A stretch of DNA of 20,163 nt from positions 1 through 20,163 of the forward strand of contig JAQGAU010001266.1 of assembly GCA_034698045.1 (NCBI GenBank), in the 5' to 3' direction. The stretch's first letter is position 1. Each line of letters opens with the position of its first letter. A program made the translations under genes and the position numbers. Origin of the DNA: Paramacrobiotus richtersi (taxonomy: Eukaryota; Tardigrada; Eutardigrada; Parachela; Macrobiotidae). This document shows, piece after piece, positions 17,291-20,163 of the stretch. The notes under the pieces were generated by a model, which had not been told where the DNA came from, searched no databases, and saw only the letters and a program-made list of their open reading frames with translations.

Positions 17291-17995
17291 CCCCGGAATC
17301 GACAGCGGTTATAAATGGTGTAAAAACGGTGCCATATCTATTTAGATATTTTAATCGAAATCTCCATAGCGTCTACGGACAACAACAAACAAACGTTCAG
17401 TGCTCGCGTATCAGTCTGACATTATACGTATACAGCACTCACATTAAGCCGGCAATTAGAACAGTTTGCCACATGTTCTGTAATACATACTCGATCAAGG
17501 CATTTGCATCGTTGATGATTGACGCACGGCTTCGAAGAATAAAAGTTAGGTGAAGGTGATAGTGGCACCGGCGGAATAATAGCGCTGCGTAGCGAGAGGT
17601 CAGTTTATACTTTACTTTATCACCAAAATTTGGTGACCAAACAAGGGTGCTTCTCATCGGAAGTACAATCGGCTACATGCGTTGACACGTCATTTGAGAG
17701 TGTGCTATATGCGAGACATGGCTACGAACTTCTGTAAATAAGCGTTGAAAGCTACTAGCTAATTAATGCCCGCGCTGGCATAGTCAGCTAAACTGCAGAA
17801 CCCCAGGGCATTCCATCGGATGCGTGTGGATGACGACTGTGTATTTTCATGGCTCTCTTTTGACCTGCTAAAAAGGACACCAGCAGGGATAACACAAGTC
17901 GCAGATATAAATATATCATTCTAATATATTGCTCCGCACGCGCTTTGAACTGATTTTGAGTCGCAACGACGGGCAAGAAAAAGTTTCTCCACAAT
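17291..17995. other. Upstream region of the receptor gene
   Basis: No gene is supported. Contains a palindromic TCACCAAAATTTGGTGA near 17621 and, at 17906-17913, a TATAAATA lying 83 nt before the receptor start codon that could be its TATA box. Open frames on the minus strand are shadows. Confidence 0.35.
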
Positions 17996-19635
17996 ATGGG
18001 GAGCACTGCCACTGGTGGATTTGTAGAGAAAATGTGCAGACCATATCTCTGCGTCACTCGTTTCCTAGGGCGAATTGAGAAACCGAGGAGGATCCCCTGT
18101 ACGGTTGCGCTGTTATTTGACCGGCTCCTAATGGCATGGTCCATTGTAATTTTTACTGGTTCGATGATGAATTGTTTCGAATTCCTGGTAAGGGATCAGG
18201 ATTTGTCACCGTCAAAATCCACCACGGAGATAATCAAAAATTTCGCCATTGTCACGAAAAAGATTTTCCCAACACTTGCGTACATTGGATTAATGACCGG
18301 GTTTTGTAATCTTGCCGGATGGTTAGAAGCGTGTAGCCTGACTTGTGAGCAATACCTTAGCGAAGGAAATAGAACAACACTGTTTACATTGCAAATGGTT
18401 CTTCTTGGCGTTTTTGGATTCTCGTCATATCCATCTGTAGCTGGCTTGGTGGACACCGTACAGACATTTAGTCTGCAGAACAGCTCAAACCCTCTGACCA
18501 CGTTTAAATTCATAATGGCAACGACTGTGGAAGCCTGTGTTCTTTTGCAGAGATGCATGGCATCGTTGTGCCAGTCTGTTATCATTCTCATTGCTGCAGC
18601 ACTTGCGGTGACCTTTCAAAACGTGTGCACTGCGTACACCATGGCCGCAGCGCAGGACGTTGAACCATTACTGGAGGCACACGCTGCACTTTGCAGCGTT
18701 GTGTTTATTATGCGCAAAAGAATGAATTTCTTTTTCTTGATCCAGTATGCGGCCGATTTTTCCTACGCTATGTACGTGACCGCTTTGCTGCGAGAAGATT
18801 TGTACGCAGTGCGAACGAGACAATATCTTTTGTTCGTTGGCCCTGTTCTGACGTTTACAATCATCAGAACGGCGTTGTTTGTACTGCTAAATGATAAGGT
18901 ACTTCAGTATTCGTTTATCAGTTCCCTGTACATCTGTTTTTAGACCGCTATTTTCTTCCGAGCCAGCTGTGAATTAATGATTAAGCCATTCTAGATCATT
19001 TTGCCGAACTGATTGATTTCGTTTTGTTGTGCTACAGGCTAATGCAATGGCTGACGCTATTTGCGTGCGGGTTCGGAATATGCCATTCGGTGATTACAAA
19101 CGAGATGCAGCGTTACGTGTGCAGTTCATGGACAGAGAGCATATTGGATTCAGGCTTGGTGGGCTTCTCAATGTCAACAGCGAGTTCGTCACCGGGGTAA
19201 GCAATTAGCGAAGTGTTTCCCCATTCCCATCGCTGGTTTGACTGCCTTGCTTATTCAGTCTGATAATTCAGACAACAAAGTAAAAAGTACTACTAAATGA
19301 CACACCGTGGTATGTATGTTTTGCAGCTCATCGGAGTTTTCGTGACTTATATCCTGTTATCATGGGATGATAAAACAACCACAGTCGTTTTGAGAAATGA
19401 AAAATGGAACATCTGGGATCCCGCAGCTGATCGTGACTCGTTAATGTTTCGTGCTACATTGGCGTTTCAGTCAGCACTGTGGGTGCCCCGGTTGTTTGAC
19501 TCATATGTGTTCAACCCTGGTACCTTCATTTGGGCGTCCTTTTTGTGGCTGTGGCTTAATTTTGAGGACGTGATTACCGGGAGGATGGATCGACAAGAAA
19601 CAGGATCAATTATAATTTATATCGGAAACATGTAG
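17996..19635 (+). CDS. Gustatory-receptor-like seven-transmembrane protein
   Basis: Exons 17996-18898, 19038-19196 and 19327-19635, all joined in phase 0 (AAG|GTACTT, CTACAG acceptor, GGG|GTAAGC, TTTTGCAG acceptor), giving 456 residues. About seven hydrophobic segments are visible: roughly 37-58, 91-113, 129-150, 192-212, 244-265, 277-298 and 355-368. The end of exon 2 and start of exon 3 read GFRLGGLLNVNSEFVTG then LIGVFVTYILLSW, with the intron and the TY motif placed as in the TM7 region of invertebrate gustatory receptors (TYhhhhhQF, here degenerate). Such receptors are ligand-gated cation channels with an intracellular N-terminus. Unusually, about 88 residues follow TM7, with another hydrophobic patch (TFIWASFLWLWL, about 420-431); family members normally end a few residues after the motif. 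An antisense LINE tail begins 29 nt after the stop. The ATG is the first before the hydrophobic core. Confidence 0.7.
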
Positions 19636-19664
19636 AGGATATTATGGTACACATACCTTACTTC

Positions 19665-20163
19665 TTTTTTTTTTTTTAAAGGGTTTATTGTCTTCCTGCA
19701 GCGGGGCATTGCCCCCTCGTCGGCATTGGACACAGACAAAACAACAGCAATCGGGAGTAGGGGGGAAAAAAACAACAAAAAAACAAACAGATATCACCAT
19801 GAGATAAGTGCTAAGACCTTTAGCCAGTCAGGCGATACAAACCATATACAAGACACCAAACATGATTAATAAGGGCAGTAAAAATACTGCAATACTTGAA
19901 ATGCACAACACAACAGAACCTCTATCAAAATTAAAATATTTCAAAACGGTCAATGTTCCGAACAACAGTCCATATTACGGTTTCCAGAGCATTCTTATAG
20001 GCGTTCTTCGAGTAATACGCTTCAGGCGGGAAATCCAGGTCGTTCCACAGGGACGTGACTTTTTCCAGATGGCTTCCATGGACCGGTTTTAAGGGGAATA
20101 TCCTGTTAAACCGATGGTTTTGCAGTTGGTGTTGCCACTGCACGGGTGTAGACAACAGATAAC
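19665..20163 (-). mobile_element. LINE (non-LTR retrotransposon) 3' end, copy 2, cut by window edge
   Basis: The minus strand from the right edge encodes the tail of a LINE ORF2 ending TSLWNDLDFPPEAYYSKNAY, KNALETVIWTVV and RNIDRFEIF, parallel to the end of copy 1 (MLWNDLPLPHESYRSL...NWNELRSIKRF). It is followed by an untranslated region with A-rich stretches, a stem-loop, GACAATAAAC and a poly-A tail (13 T on the plus strand, 19665-19677). The intact tail suggests a younger insertion than copy 1. It sits head-on against the receptor gene. The 5' extent lies outside the window. Confidence 0.8.
19703..19715 (-). repeat. LINE 3'-end stem-loop, copy 2
   Basis: Minus-strand GGGGC-AAT-GCCCC, with GACAATAAAC at the same distance as in copy 1 (10 nt after the stem). 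The stem is preserved through a paired substitution while the loop changes. Confidence 0.55.

Noticed and set aside
17000..17314. Proline/serine- or glycine-rich proteins in overlapping frames
   Set aside because: They are translations of CATCCCC/GGGGATG repeats and occur on both strands at once.
16753..17553. Long plus-strand open frame of 266 codons
   Set aside because: Much of it is the fold-back minisatellite, which is stop-poor in several frames on both strands; no domain, no good start and no splice support.

Overview
The window is eukaryotic. Genes are split by short GT-AG introns (mostly 60-150 nt), there are no operons, and non-LTR retrotransposon tails and small terminal-inverted-repeat elements lie between and inside genes. 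A gustatory-receptor-like 7TM gene, Ly6-like and cysteine-rich secreted proteins and a lineage-specific tandem family point to a protostome invertebrate. A tardigrade would fit, but nothing here proves the taxon.

The core of the window is a tandem array of three paralogous genes on the minus strand: copy A (2391-5407), copy B (8121-10086) and copy C (14721-16329). Each has nine exons with identical phases. They encode a secreted protein of about 305-311 residues: signal peptide, ten or more cysteines with repeated dermatopontin-like W..C and C.GE.V.G units, and a disordered Pro/Ser/Tyr tail. All three contain a 7-nt microexon that is needed to keep the frame. B and C are intact. A has a 1-nt deletion in exon 7 that leads to an early stop, and its intron 4 holds a 711-bp inverted-repeat element that is absent from B and C. 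A noncoding block upstream of the start codon is shared by all three, so the duplications carried the promoter region with them.

Plus-strand genes: a small cysteine-rich secreted protein (1273-2045), a Ly6/three-finger-like gene with a 16-nt microexon (11724-12720, 3' end uncertain), and the gustatory-receptor-like gene (17996-19635) with an unusual C-terminal extension. Weaker exon-like pieces lie at 11215-11425 and 13063-13159, with a decayed coding-like stretch at 10840-11070.

Repeats: two minus-strand 3' ends of the same LINE family (about 5785-6540, and 19665 to the window edge), sharing a compensatory stem-loop next to AATAAAC; an inverted-repeat element in copy A (3570-4280); a second one beside copy C (14108-14592) packed with CTTTAAAG motifs; a fold-back minisatellite (about 17070-17290); and several short palindromes. 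Exon models come from reading splice sites, phases and paralogue conservation by eye; no search or alignment program was run.
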